Under the pieces are notes generated by a model. It did no database searches. It saw nothing but the letters and a program-made list of their open reading frames with translations, and was not told the origin of the DNA. DNA of 64,000 nucleotides from Furcasterigmium furcatum (Eukaryota; Ascomycota; Sordariomycetes; Glomerellales; Plectosphaerellaceae). Both the position numbers and the translations under genes were made by a program. This document shows positions 10,006 to 22,024 of this stretch, piece after piece; the stretch's first letter is position 1, and each line of letters opens with the position of its first letter. Location of the stretch: assembly GCA_001599815.1 (NCBI GenBank), contig BCIA01000002.1, positions 5,119,626-5,183,625 of the forward strand. The letters are read 5' to 3'.

Positions 10006-12782
10006 ATGTTTTCAAGATCGGCCAAGGCCGGGAACATCTGTCTAAGATGCCAATTGAGACTCCTTGAGGGGCCGCGGCCCGTTCGACTCCTTCGACACCG
10101 AACCCCTTCATCACCAATCTTCTCCCCCCGACTTCAGCGATGCTACAGTTCGAGCGCAGTCTGGGACCGCCTGGAGAGCGCGATCAAAGAGAGAGGCAAT
10201 GTGGAAAAGAAAACGAAGAAGCTGAAGGCAGAGTGGGAAAAGCCAGAATACTCTAGGAGCGAGCGGCCCAGCAAGCGGCCCCAGATCCCGGCCCAAGACG
10301 CGGCGAGGGAGCAGCCAACAGAGGACCTCTACCAGATGTTGGCAAAAGAACTTGAAGAGGAGACCGATGCCGAGAAATTTGAACATTCCGATGAACGGGC
10401 TTTTCCTTTTCTTCGACAGGAACCGTTCGACCAAGGGGACTCTGCTTCTGTTCAACCCGAACCTCCCGCTCAACAGAACCCTCCTTTCAAACCCGCGCCG
10501 ATCATTGGATTCTCTGAGGAGCACCTTCCAAGAGAGAAGGAACACGATACGATACATCGGACCCGCATTGGAGCACGACGAGTGGTGCTCAAGCCGGAAG
10601 GCCTTGATATCACAATGCTGGGCGAGAAGGCGCACACGCTCGTAATGCGGGACGACAAGGGCAAAAAGCCGCGACGGGAGATTCTGGAAGATCCCAACCC
10701 ACCCGAAGCGTCGGAGACCACGTCCGCGGACCTTCGGGCGTTCTTGGCTGCCGCCGAAGCCGAGCCCTCGTTAGAGGAGGCGATCGCCAATATCGAAGAA
10801 CTGCGGCCAGAAGGCAGCTTGGTCTTGAGGAGCGACTTCTGGGCACTTCACCATGATCTCGTCGAGGGCTTCACCAACCCGCAACTGCTCGCCTACATCG
10901 CGAAGCAGAGGAAGAATGCCAGCACAAAGGGGGCAGTCGAGGCCGATGGTGCGGCTCAGACACCCAAGGGATACACAATTCGACCCCTTGAGAAGATTGA
11001 AGTCACCCCAGATATGAGTCCCAAGGCGCGGAAAGCTCTGGCTCTGATGATTGTGACGTGGAAGATCGACATCTGGGAGCGGGTGGAGGGCCTCAGCCAT
11101 GTTTCCATCACAGTCAAGGACCCCGCTGTTGCCATGGTACTGAACATGGGCCGTAAGTCGACAACTCTGGCAGCCTGTCAAAGAACGACCCCAGCTAATC
11201 TCCATCGTCTAGGTGAGCGAAACCAGCGTCTCGAGGCTCTGAGAGAGTCCCTGCAGGACGGGGAGTCTCTCGTCTGGAATCCTGAGAAGAAATCGTTGAC
11301 CATCGTGGCGAGGAGGGCAATCATTGAGACCATCATGGATGAGGTCAACGTTATCACGGATAACATCACCGAGGGGACGGTTCGCCTCTTACCTTCTGCT
11401 GTCTCCAAGTCAAAGGAAACCATGGCTGTGGTTCAGCCGCTCCTCGACCAGCTTTGCCTCCATACCAAGGCTACCGTTGGTCCCATTGACACCCGGAGTG
11501 GAAAGGTATGGTCCTTGACCTTGAAGAAGATGGGACTTTGCTGACCATAGTATCGTAGATCCCTGCCCTGTGGGTCAAGCGTGAGGAAGTTGCCGACAGC
11601 TCCGACTTCGAGGACATGGCACATGTCATGTGGCGTCTCCTTTACACTGCACATATTCGACCAAACGGCAGCACCGCGATCCTTGAAGACTTCCAGGCCA
11701 CTGGAAATGGCAGACTCGACCTCCATACCCGGAACGAGGAAAGGCTGCCGTGGAAGGACAGGATGACAAGCTGGGCTCGTTGGGTGCTTCCCGTCGACCG
11801 CGAGGCCCCTGCCCTCGGCAACGTCGCCCAGCTTGCGAGCCAGCTCCCAGCCGTCGAGGAGATGCCGCCCAAGGACGAGTCCGACAGTCTCCGTACGTGG
11901 TCGTCTTCGCAACTGTCCATGTCAACTACTTTCGGCCATGTTCTTTTTGAATCTCAGCAAGAACACCAGGATATCAAGAGCATCCTCGCATCAACCACCC
12001 CTGTGCCGCGAATCTTGACGCCTATTACCCCACCACCTGATGGACTCAAGCCTCTCGACCCCCTTCTCGCCGATACTTGGGCTACGACCACCATGGTTCT
12101 CCGCTTCGCCGCTGGGCCAGATCATGTAAAGACGCCTCTCTTGACCGTGGAAGATGGCTCAACGACCCTCCACCCCTCTTCGGCGGCGCGATACATAGTT
12201 GAGCTCCATCTTGACGTCCCGGATGAATCCCCCGATGACGTCCTCACCTGGGACTCCAGCCCTCGCAAGTCCGTCCACGCCGTCCTCGCCACAAACCACA
12301 CCGACCTCCCTCTCCCCGACCGCCCCGTGGACGTGCGCATCACCCGCACCCAAACTTCCACCCTCGCCGACGCAGACTCCATCCCGTCCTTCCGGGAATT
12401 CATCGACTCATCCCGCCTCGACCTCTCAAGCGGCAGCCTTCGCACGCCCTCCACCCTCCAAATCTCAGGGGACGCTCTCGCCGGCCTCCCAGCCTCAAGC
12501 AAACCCAGCGCCTCCGAATCCCTCGAGTTCCTCGGCCTCGAGGTCCGCCGCGCCGTACAACTCCCGTACGAGGGCCACACCCTCTCCTACAGCAGCGTGG
12601 AAGCCGGCCTCCACGGCGGCCGCCGAGCCGAGCTCTCCCTCGCCATGACGCCCGCGGAGCCTGGCGCCGATGAGGCAGCGCACCGGCAGCGATACCTCGA
12701 TCTTGCAGTTTCCCTCGCCAAAGGACGTCTTGTCCATTGGGGTGACGGAACGCAGGCCGCTGGGGAAGAGGCCCAGCAATAG
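10006..12782 (+). CDS. SLS1-like mitochondrial inner-membrane regulator
   Basis: Predicted mitochondrial protein of 887 aa resembling fungal SLS1-type inner-membrane-bound regulators, which help coordinate mitochondrial transcription products with translation. Exons: 10006-11152, 11213-11505 and 11559-12782. I chose the ATG at 10006 because it begins an Arg-rich, acid-free presequence (MFSRSAKAGNICLRCQLRLL) typical of matrix targeting; the open frame upstream from 9796 lacks this. After the presequence comes a charged, Pro-rich linker. The conserved middle begins near residue 200 (ITMLGEKAHTLVMRD). The C-terminal half contains FGHVLF and VLRFAAGP. Intron 1 is exactly 60 nt with no in-frame stop, so retention would add 20 residues. 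The family call rests on overall pattern, not one motif. Confidence 0.75.
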
Positions 12783-13352
12783 ACCTTGGTCGAGGAGATG
12801 CAAACGGCCGAGGAGAAGATCACGTCAGGGGGAGAAGAAGCAGACAAGTAGACGACCAAGATGACGGCGACTCGGAGAGTGTAAGTTAGATACAGCGCTC
12901 CTGTTGGATGGGAGACGCGAATGTACTTTTACTGTAATCAGTGTATTATATTAGACACGGAATCGAGATGATCAACAAATTCTTAAACATCAACGGTACA
13001 GCAAGAGCGTGGGCTTGAGTAGAACCTGACGCAAGGCTGAGGCCGAACAACGGCAAGGCTGGGAGACGTTTCGTTCATCCACCTTCTGTCACAGGAACCA
13101 CGACAAGGTCATCATCACGTATTATGGGACAGAAAAATGTTGGGAATCACTTTTTGGGGACTCTATCTCTCGTACTAAGGCACATCATGGGGAATTTTGT
13201 CCGACAGAACCGATCCGTTTCCTCATAGCTGTGCTCCATTCCAAACCGAGCCCTCTCTCAAAGCAAGGGAAATCGTGAGTAGTCGTGTAAACCATGGTGC
13301 GTGGCAAGTCCAAGCTTCATAAACGTTCTTCAATTTGATGAAGGGAAACCGT
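12783..13352. other. Convergent 3' region
   Basis: This 570-bp gap lies between the stops of the SLS1-like gene (+) and tef1 (-). It should hold both 3' untranslated regions. No gene was seen. Confidence 0.6.
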
Positions 13353-14862
13353 TTACTTCTTGGCGGCCTTGGCAGCGGACTTGGTGACCTTGCCACCGGC
13401 AGCGGCGGACTTGTCGACGGCCTTGATGACACCGACGGCGACGGTCTGACGCATGTCACGGACGGCGAAACGACCCAGGGGAGGGTAGTCAGTGAAGGCC
13501 TCAACGCACATGGGCTTGGAGGGAACCATCTTGACGATGGCGGCGTCACCGGACTTGATGAACTTGGGGTTGGACTCGGTGGACTTGCCGGTACGGCGGT
13601 CGATCTTCTCCTGGAGCTCAGAGAACTTGCAGGCGATGTGGGCAGTGTGGCAGTCGAGGACGGGAGCGTAGCCGGCACCGACCTGACCGGGGTGGTTCAG
13701 GACAATGACCTGGGCGGTGAAAGAAGCGGCACCCTGAGGGGGGTCGTTCTTGGAGTCACCGGCGACGTTGCCACGACGGATCTCCTTGACGGAGACGTTC
13801 TTGATGTTGAAGCCGACGTTGTCACCGGGGACACCCTCAGCAAGCTGCTCGTGGTGCATCTCGACGGACTTGACTTCAGTGGTGACGTTGGAGGGAGCGA
13901 AGGTAACAACCATGCCGGGCTTGATGATACCAGTCTCGATACGGCCGACGGGAACAGTTCCGATACCGCCGATCTTGTAGACATCCTGGAGGGGAAGACG
14001 CAGGGGCTTGTCGGTGGGACGCGAGGGGGGGACGATGGCGTCGATGGCCTCGAGGAGGGTCTTGCCGGTGACCTTGGCGCCCTTGGCGCCCTCCTTCTCC
14101 CAGCCCTTGTACCAGGGGCAGTTGGTGGAGGGGGCAAGCATGTTGTCGCCGTGGAAGCCGGAGATGGGGACGAAGGCAACAGTCTTGGGGTTGTAGCCGA
14201 CCTTCTTGATGAAGTTGGAGGTCTCCTTGATGATCTCGTTGAAACGAGCCTCGGACCACTTGGCAGTGTCCATCTTGTTGATGGCGACGATGAGCTGCTT
14301 GACACCCAGGGTGTAGGCAAGCAGGGCGTGCTCACGGGTCTGGCCATCCTTGGAGATACCAGCCTCGAACTCACCAGTACCGGCAGCAATGATGAGAACA
14401 GCGCAATCGGCCTGGGAAGTACCAGTAATCATGTTCTTGATGAAATCACGATGACCGGGGGCATCTACGGACAGGGGTCAGCGATAAGAGCATGATAAGA
14501 GGCGGGGGTGGGGCAGAGTCGCTTACCGATGACGGTGACGTAGTACTTGGGGGTCTCGAACTTCCAGAGGGCGATATCAATGGTGATACCACGCTCACGC
14601 TCGGCCTTGAGCTTGTCAAGGACCCATGCGTACTTGAAGGAGCCCTTGCCGAGCTCAGCAGCCTCCTTCTCGAACTTCTCGATGGTACGCTTGTCGATAC
14701 CACCGCACTGGTAGATCAGATGACCAGTGGTGGTCGACTTGCCGGAGTCGACGTGGCCGATAACGACGACGTTGACGTGGGTCTGCGACGCAGGTCAGTA
14801 TTCTGTTGAAGTCTTCATGAGTGGCGATGATGGAGATGACTGACCTTGTCCTCCTTGCCCAT
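13353..14862 (-). CDS. tef1: Translation elongation factor 1-alpha
   Basis: GTPase that delivers aminoacyl-tRNA to the ribosomal A site in the cytosol. The protein is 461 aa, the usual fungal length. Exons on the reverse strand: 14862-14845, 14782-14527 and 14464-13353, with two 62-nt introns. The G1 loop GHVDSGKS is at residues 15-22, G3 DAPGH near 91-95 and G4 NKMD near 153-156. The C-terminus ends in the usual Lys-rich tail (KSAAKAAKK). The first exon codes for only six residues (MGKEDK), as in many ascomycetes. Codon use is strongly biased to C-ending codons, as expected of a highly expressed gene; this leaves long antisense frames that should be ignored. Confidence 0.98.
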
Positions 14863-17800
14863 TGTGACGGTTGTTGTGAATTGACGGGGTGTGGTTTGGG
14901 GATCGTAAGATCAGTGATTGCTGTGCGAAGAGTGCGAGGTCAGCGACTGAGTGATGAGAGAGCTGGTTTGCTTCGGCAGAAAAAAAAAGTGTTCGGCGGG
15001 GTTGTGCGTGGAAGGTCGCTGGTGGAAGAAGGAGGGGAAAGGGAAAAGTCTGTTGGTGGGGGGCAGCGACGGCGGTGGTGAGACGCGAGCAGCGGGGTAA
15101 ATCGACGCCCGCGAAGCCGACCGAGGAATCGAAATCCGACGAGAGCAGACGACGGCGAGTGATGGAAAATTGATCGTACTCGATGGAAGATCGTGAGGGA
15201 AGAGGAAGAGCTTACTGTAGCAGATGAGTCGCGATAGACTTCGGTATGCAGACGAGGAGAGAAAAGAAGAGTCCAAGTTCAGTTGGGGTGGTGGTGGAGG
15301 GGGAAAGGTATTTGAATGGGAAGCGAGGAGGGGCAACGGGTTGTGGTGCTGCGAAAATTTTCAAAGCGGGNGGGCGGGGGCAGGGCCGAGCCTGAGCTCT
15401 CCCATTGGCCGCAGGGGGTGGGCCCTAGATCCTGGATTCACTGATGCGCTGCCCCTCAACCCCTCGTGCCCCTCCATTCACTATTGACGGCAGGAGCAAC
15501 AGAGGCCAGTTTGCGCAATGCTGCAGAAGGCACGGGCAGCTGCGGCTTTTGCTAGGTACCTACCCAGTCCTGGCCTTGGAGAAGGAGCTACCATCCAAAT
15601 TCCATCACGAGATTTGGGAAGGAAGGACATCGTGAAACTGTGACTCAGGCGGCGAGACGTCGACCAGACGAAGTCGCCCGAGGAGCTTCAGCGCCACACA
15701 CACCTTCGTCAGCTTCCCTTTGTGAACCCGATGCGACCACCAGCAAGCGCAAGGATCTGACGCGCCAGGCAGACAACCTCGAGCTCTCTTGGGGCGAAAG
15801 TCCGCCGTTTCGAGGTGCCTTTCCTCTGGTTCTTCGCCCTTTCGCGTCGACCGCCACCAGAAGCAGTCATCTATCTCCTGATACTCGAGCAACTACCCGA
15901 AACCTCGCCGGAGGGCTCACAGCTGAGCTGTCCTCTTCCCCTATCAAGCCCAGAGCTCCAGCGCCTTCAAAAGCCAGACAGCAAGGTCCCACCCCCTCCA
16001 AACACAAAATCCGCCACCGAAAGCCAAGCGCAAAGCAAACGGGCAAAGCTTCGGAATCCCACCTACCGCCAGGCCATTGGATCTCCAGAGCCCACCCTGT
16101 AGATCGCCTAGACCCAGTGCATGATGTCAGGGTTTTGCCGCCCAGCACGGCGCTTTTTCGTTTCTGGTAGCGTTCGTGTGCGCATCCAAGCCCCTTGTAG
16201 CCCTCGGTTCCAGGCGCTAGAGCCTCCCCGTCCAGCGGGGCGCAAGAGAATCTCCGTCGCGAGCGCCGCTCTTGATACAGGTTCTTGACACATCCGGCAA
16301 GCAAAGAAGTCAAATAATAAGCGCCGGGAGGGAGAGCAGGGATAGCTCAAGATTCAATATCGACCACCCTGGTTCAGTCCCATTCTCAAACGGCTGGCTC
16401 CTCACGCCTGCTCCTCCTTATCGCGGCCACTGACGACGACGTTTGTGATGGGGGCAGACGAGGAGTCATCGCTGTAGCAACATGTGCGACTGGTCCAGCA
16501 TGGCACCCACGAGACAACCTGCTGGTCTGGGCCCTGCTCCTGCGAGCGTTTTGCTCCCATGTGCGTGCCCAATATGCGCCCAACGAGGGCAGTGTATGTA
16601 CTTGCTTCCCTGTTCCGATATGAGCCTTGCCGCCCAAGCCAAGCGGCCTCGACTCGCTCCGGAAAGCCGTGTGCGATAGCTCCTTGTTTCAAGACTCTGA
16701 AGACTCCAGGATGTCGCCTCGATTGACTCGCACAAACCCAGAGCTCATCTTCGGATTGACGCGTCCGTCGAATCGCTCACCGCTTTGCTCGGCCCCGATC
16801 CGCCCCCTAAAAAGCGCATCTTGCGTCTTCAAGGCCCTCTTCTCATGCCCCTCCATCATGGCGGGGNAATTTCCTGTCGCGGGGCAACAAACAGCATGCA
16901 GCCTGCGGCGCTTCAGCGGCAGGTCTGTGACACCCTGGCTGATGTCCCGCAGATGGGCCCCTGCCGGCTGTCCCGTCGCCACACTCTGCCTCTCGGCGCC
17001 TCCTCCTTCTTGACCGCCAGAAAAGCCAGTGGACGGGGAGCAGGGGTGCTGTGGGTTGATATGAACGCATCACTGATATCCTCAAGATGAAAGGAGAAAC
17101 ATCCGCCTCGAAGAGGGTCGCAAAATATATGGGCGGTCTGGCTATACTGCCGTCCAGATGGGTATTCTTATCGAGAACTGACAGAAGTCCGTCCGTTGGT
17201 CACTGGAAAACCTCCAGTTTAGCAAAATGCTATCTCAATTTTCTCAAGTCAGGAGAGCTCTGCCTCGATCTGAAGTCCACTGGCCGGCGTCGTTGCCCCC
17301 AGGCAAATAAAGGTCTCAGACGGACCGCGACCCGACATAATAGGACGGAGTCGCCACTCTTGACGGTACCTTTGTTTTCAGTGCAGCCGAATCTTCAATG
17401 TTTGCCGTGTCAAGCATGATGAACCCCAGTACTCGCAAACACTGGTGCGCATCCACCAAAGAGGCGGCATGGCTGTTGCCACGGCCTTCCGAATCCATAT
17501 TCCCTGGGCGATCTCTTCTGCCCACGCAGCCTCTTTGACGTCTGCCATCGGTGCTTCATCCCGCTGTCTCACAGGATACGATGCTGCCACATCAAACCCT
17601 CCGGATATTGCATCTCTATTTTAGGTAATGGAGCCCAGCGACCATGGTCTTACGTTGAACCACGCCGATATTCGAAGCGCAATAATTTGGACTGTCAATC
17701 GTGTGTCTGCCGTGGACTTGCTTCAGATTTCAGTCAGTCCAAATCAGGGGCGGCTTTTTCCCAACCACCTCCTGTGGCTCAGATGACGCCAAAGATGAGG

Positions 17801-18283
17801 TCTCTGGAGAAGTCGACCGTCTAGTTGCGGGGTGTACCAATCTTGTGAATTCACCCCGATGTTCCGTCCTGGATGGCAAACATTGAGGCTACTAGTTACT
17901 TCTCGGGGCATTCCCCAGTGAGAGCCTTGATACTATTTAAACTGTTCAGGGGCCAGGTCGAGGAGAAGCTTTGAGGATTTGAAGATCGCCGTTTGTAGTT
18001 CTCGGTGTGCCAGCGGGACCAGTCAGAATGATTATTCGATACGTCCTGGAAGCTTTGGACAATGTTGAATCCCCTGTGCATCAACGACGTTCGAGATGGT
18101 CCAGCAGTCGTTTGCTGTGATGCTTTAATCACGTGACACATCACGTGCTGTCCTGTCTGGTTGGAAACCTCAAAGTGGCCTTAGCTAAGCAGAGCTGCAC
18201 AAGTGTCAACTCTCCTGACCTCCACCAACGATCTGTCCTTGACCTCCCTCACGACAATCTGCCCGCCCAAACCGTCGCCCAAG
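14863..18283. other. Long intergenic region, two ambiguous bases
   Basis: This 3.4-kb gap lies between the divergent starts of tef1 (-) and gamma-COP (+). The first 500 bp should be the tef1 leader and promoter. The remainder shows only scattered short frames with no spliceable continuity; the longest, 15640-16170 (+), is Arg/Pro/Ser-rich and without a recognisable domain. Single ambiguous bases occur at 15371 and 16867. Confidence 0.5.
14921..15215 (-). other. Probable 5' UTR intron of tef1
   Basis: On the reverse strand a donor GTAAGC at 15215 and an acceptor CAG ending at 14921, with a CTGAC branch-like site shortly before the acceptor, bracket a 295-nt pyrimidine-rich stretch about 60 nt before the tef1 ATG. 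Long leader introns are common in fungal tef1 genes. Inferred from motifs only. Confidence 0.55.
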
Positions 18284-21267
18284 ATGAGCTACGGCAAAAA
18301 GGACGAAGACGCTGACCTTGGGCTGGTCAAGGTGGACAGGACCCAAGTTTTCCAAGAAGGTATGCGCACGAATGGCTCTCCCGAGCGCGAAATTGGCCGG
18401 CCTGGCTGACACCCGCGACACGCAGCCCGACTGTTCAATAGCTCCCCGATCCAACCGCGAAGATGCCGAATCCTCCTTACCAAAATCGCCCTCCTCCTCT
18501 ACACGGGCGACAAGTTCCCGACCAATGAAGCTACCACGCTCTTCTTCGGCATCTCGAAGCTGTTCCAGAACAAGGATGCCAGCCTGCGACAGATGGTCCA
18601 CCTTGTCATCAAGGAGCTGGCCAACTCCGCCGAGGATATCATCATGGTCACTAGCACGATCATGAAGGATACTGGCGGCAGCACCGAGACCGTTTTCCGG
18701 CCCAACGCGATCAGGGCTCTCTGCCGCATCATTGATGTAAGCTCGCCGCCCGCTCACACCGCCCGGGAACCTCCACTGACCCCTTTAAATAGGCCACGAC
18801 CGTCCAATCCATTGAGCGTGTCATGAAGACTGCGATTGTCGACAAGAACCCCTCCGTATCTTCCGCCGCCCTTGTTTCGTCGTACCACCTCCTCCCGATC
18901 GCCAAGGATGTCGTCCGCCGCTGGCAGAGCGAGACCCAGGAGGCCGCCGCTTCCGCCAAGTCCTCCTCCGGTTTCTCTCTGGGCTTCGGATCCTCCGCCA
19001 GCCAGCTGCCTGTCAACAACTCGACCATGCCGCAATACCATGCCATCGGTCTCCTGTACCAGATGCGCATGCACGACCGCATGGCGCTTGTCAAGATGGT
19101 CCAGCAGTTCGGTGCTCCTGGCGCCGTCAAGAGTTCTGCTGGTCTCGTCATGCTCATCCGTCTGGCTTCCCAGCTGGCCGAGGAAGATGCCTCTCTGAGA
19201 AAGCCCATGATGCAGCTGCTGGATGGCTGGTTGAGGCATAAGAGCGAGATGGTCAACTTCGAGGCTGCCAAGGCCATCTGCGATATGAGGGATGTCACCG
19301 ATGCCGAAGTTTCTCAGGCCGTTCACGTCCTGCAGCTCTTCCTCACGTCGCCTCGTGCCGTCACCAAGTTCGCCGCCCTTCGTATCCTGCACAACTTCGC
19401 CTCGTTCAAGCCCACCGCCGTCAGCGCCTGCAACCCGGATATCGAGCTTCTCATCTCCAACAGCAACCGCTCGATCGCCACCTTCGCCATCACGACTCTG
19501 CTCAAGACCGGCAATGAGGCTAGCGTGGACCGCCTGATGAAGCACATCTCCAGCTTCATGTCTGAGATCACGGACGAGTTCAAGATCACCATCGTCGAGG
19601 CCATTCGCACGCTCTGCTTGAAGTTCCCCAGCAAGCAGGCCGGCATGCTCGCGTTCCTCAGCGGCATCCTCCGCGATGAGGGCGGTTACGAGTTCAAGCG
19701 CGCCGTTGTCGAGAGCATGTTTGATCTTATCAAGTTCGTGCCCGAGTCTAAGGAGGACGCGCTGGCTCACCTTTGCGAGTTCATCGAGGACTGCGAGTTC
19801 ACCAAGCTGGCCGTCCGCATCCTTCATCTCCTCGGCCTGGAGGGTCCCAAGACGTCGCAGCCTACCAAGTACATCCGGTACATCTACAACCGTGTCGTCC
19901 TCGAGAACGCCATTGTGCGTGCTGCGGCCGTCACGGCCCTGGCGAAGTTCGGCGTTGGCCAGAAGGACCCCGAGGTCAAGAGGAGTGTGGACGTGCTGCT
20001 CACGAGGTGTCTGGACGATGTTGATGACGAGGTCCGCGACCGTGCTGCTCTGAACCTCAAGCTCATGCACGAGGATGATGAGCTGTCCACTCAGTTTGTC
20101 AAGAACGGTACTTTCTTCCCCACCCCTTTTAACGAGCGATGACTGACACCTCTACAGATAGCATGTTTTCTCTGCCGTACTTCGAGCACCAGCTGGTCAT
20201 GTACGTCACATCAGATGACAAGACGACGTTTGACTCGCCTTTCGACATCTCTTCGATTCCCGTCGTCACGAGGGAACAGGCCGATGCTGAGGACAGGACG
20301 AAGAAGCTTACCGCGACCGCACCATCGCTGAAGCCCCCCAAGGTCGGCCCTACCAAGACGCCTGCCACTGGCGCAGAGGCTGCTGCTTCTGCATCTGCTG
20401 CGGCTCAGCGGTATGCCCAGGAGCTCATGGAGATCCCCGAGATGAAGGAGTTTGGCAGCGTGCTCAAGTCGTCGCCTGTTGTTGAGCTCACGGAGTCCGA
20501 GACCGAGTACGTGGTTTCCGTCGTCAAGCACATCTTCAAGGAGCACATCGTTCTGCAGTACGAGGTCAAGAACACTCTGCCCGCGACAGTCCTGGAGAAC
20601 GTCTCCGTGGTCGCGACGCCTTCGGAGGAGGACGAGCTTGAGGAGGTCTTCATCATTCAGGCCGAGAAGCTTGCCACGGATGAGCCCGGGAAGGTGTACG
20701 TGGCGTTCCAGAAGGTCAACGGCGAAGGCTCCCTCCCCGTCAGCAGCTTCTCGAACATCCTCAAGTTCACCAGCAAGGAGATTGACCCCACCACGAACGA
20801 GCCGGAAGATACTGGGTACGACGATGAGTACGAGGTGTCCGAGTTCGACCTTGCCGGAAGCGACTACGTCGTCCCCGCCTTTGCCGGCAACTTCAACCAC
20901 CTGTGGGAGCAAGTTGGGGCCGCGGGCGAGGAGGCCGAGGAGACGCTGCAACTGAGCGGCATGAAGAGCATCGCGGGTGAGTTTACTGTGCATTTTCCGC
21001 CAAAGGGAACAACGAGAACTAACGCAGATTTTAGACGCAACCGAGCAACTGGCCAAGACACTGTCTCTGCAACCCCTGGATGGCACAGACGTCCCCGTCA
21101 ACCAGACAACACATACGCTGAAGCTGTTCGGAAAGACGGTTGGGGGTGGCAAGGTGGTGGCAACGGTGCGCATGGCGTATTCGTCCAAGTCTGGCGTGAC
21201 GATGAAGATCACGGTTCGCAGCGAAGAGGAGGGCGTGGCGCCTCTTGTTGTTGCCTCTGTTGCTTAA
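18284..21267 (+). CDS. sec21: Coatomer subunit gamma (gamma-COP)
   Basis: Large F-subcomplex subunit of the COPI vesicle coat, acting in Golgi-to-ER and intra-Golgi transport on the cytosolic membrane face. The protein is 917 aa, matching the family. Exons: 18284-18359, 18426-18736, 18793-20107, 20158-20976 and 21035-21267; introns are 50-66 nt. The adaptin-like helical-repeat trunk spans about residues 20-560 (VFQEARLFN, LTKIALLLYTGDKF, FFGISKLFQ, AIRALCRIID). An Ala/Pro-rich hinge follows near 590-630. The appendage domain (about 640-917) begins around SSPVVELTESETEY and ends with the C-terminal subdomain (SLQPLDGTDVP, TLKLFGKTVGGG). The 3' acceptor of the last intron has two close AGs; the second keeps the frame. 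No defects seen. Confidence 0.97.
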
Positions 21268-22024
21268 TGATATACAGCTGGAGTTCTTGGGAGCGCAGGC
21301 AAGTAGGAGATGAATGGTGGTGGCACTTCACGACGTCCGCAAATTGCCGTGCTGTCGTTCTGATTGCGGTTGGAGGAGGAAAGTGTGATGAACCGGACGT
21401 GATCCCGAGTGGAAGGGGGCTGTGTCTGGAAAAGCGCTGTTTGTACTCGGCATTTAGATCGAGGCAATGAAGTTATCATGAGCGATCTTTTCCCACAACG
21501 ACATGAAGCGCCGTCACGGCCATCCATGACCATCGAGTCCAGGAGTGGACCGTTTGGGTTTAGCGCGAGATTGCCCGTCGCTGACACATGCAATCAGACG
21601 ATCTGGCCCGCCAAGTTTCAGGGGTCGGGGCATTCGGAATGACGTTGGTTCCCGAAGAAAAATCTCCAAGGACAGCCGACGCGACCACTTAATTTCGACA
21701 GCGCGACGAACCACATGTCCAAAACCTGGGACAGGACACTCCTTGTGACCACCTCCAACACACCACAACAACACGACACCACCGACCGGCCCTTGTCCTC
21801 CCGCCCGGCCTGCTTTTAAATTGAGCTCTCCCCAGTCAGGCGCGCTGTCCTGGTTATATCTTCCCTGCGAACCGACAACGACAGCTGTGCCCTAGGGCTA
21901 TTGAACCTCGCGATTCTGCCGGACCGCCCGCCCGAACCATTCGCGATCCGTCTTACGACGACAGCCAGTACAAACCCGTCGCAACACAATCAGACAAGAC
22001 TGCCGCTGCAGCAATACGGCAAAG
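21268..22024. other. Intergenic, promoter of phosphotransferase
   Basis: This 757-bp gap holds the gamma-COP 3' end and the promoter and leader of the downstream CDP-alcohol phosphotransferase gene. No other gene was seen. Confidence 0.6.

Noticed and set aside
11893..11957. Apparent GTACGT...CAG intron in the last SLS1-like exon
   Set aside because: Removing 65 nt would shift the frame into an early stop, and the unspliced frame reads as coherent protein on both sides.
13335..14495. 386-codon frame antisense to tef1
   Set aside because: Shadow caused by the strong codon bias of tef1; no domain.
16340..16400. tRNA-like B box (GGTTCAGTCCC) with TAGCTCAA before it
   Set aside because: Spacing and stems do not fold into a cloverleaf; no matching acceptor stem.
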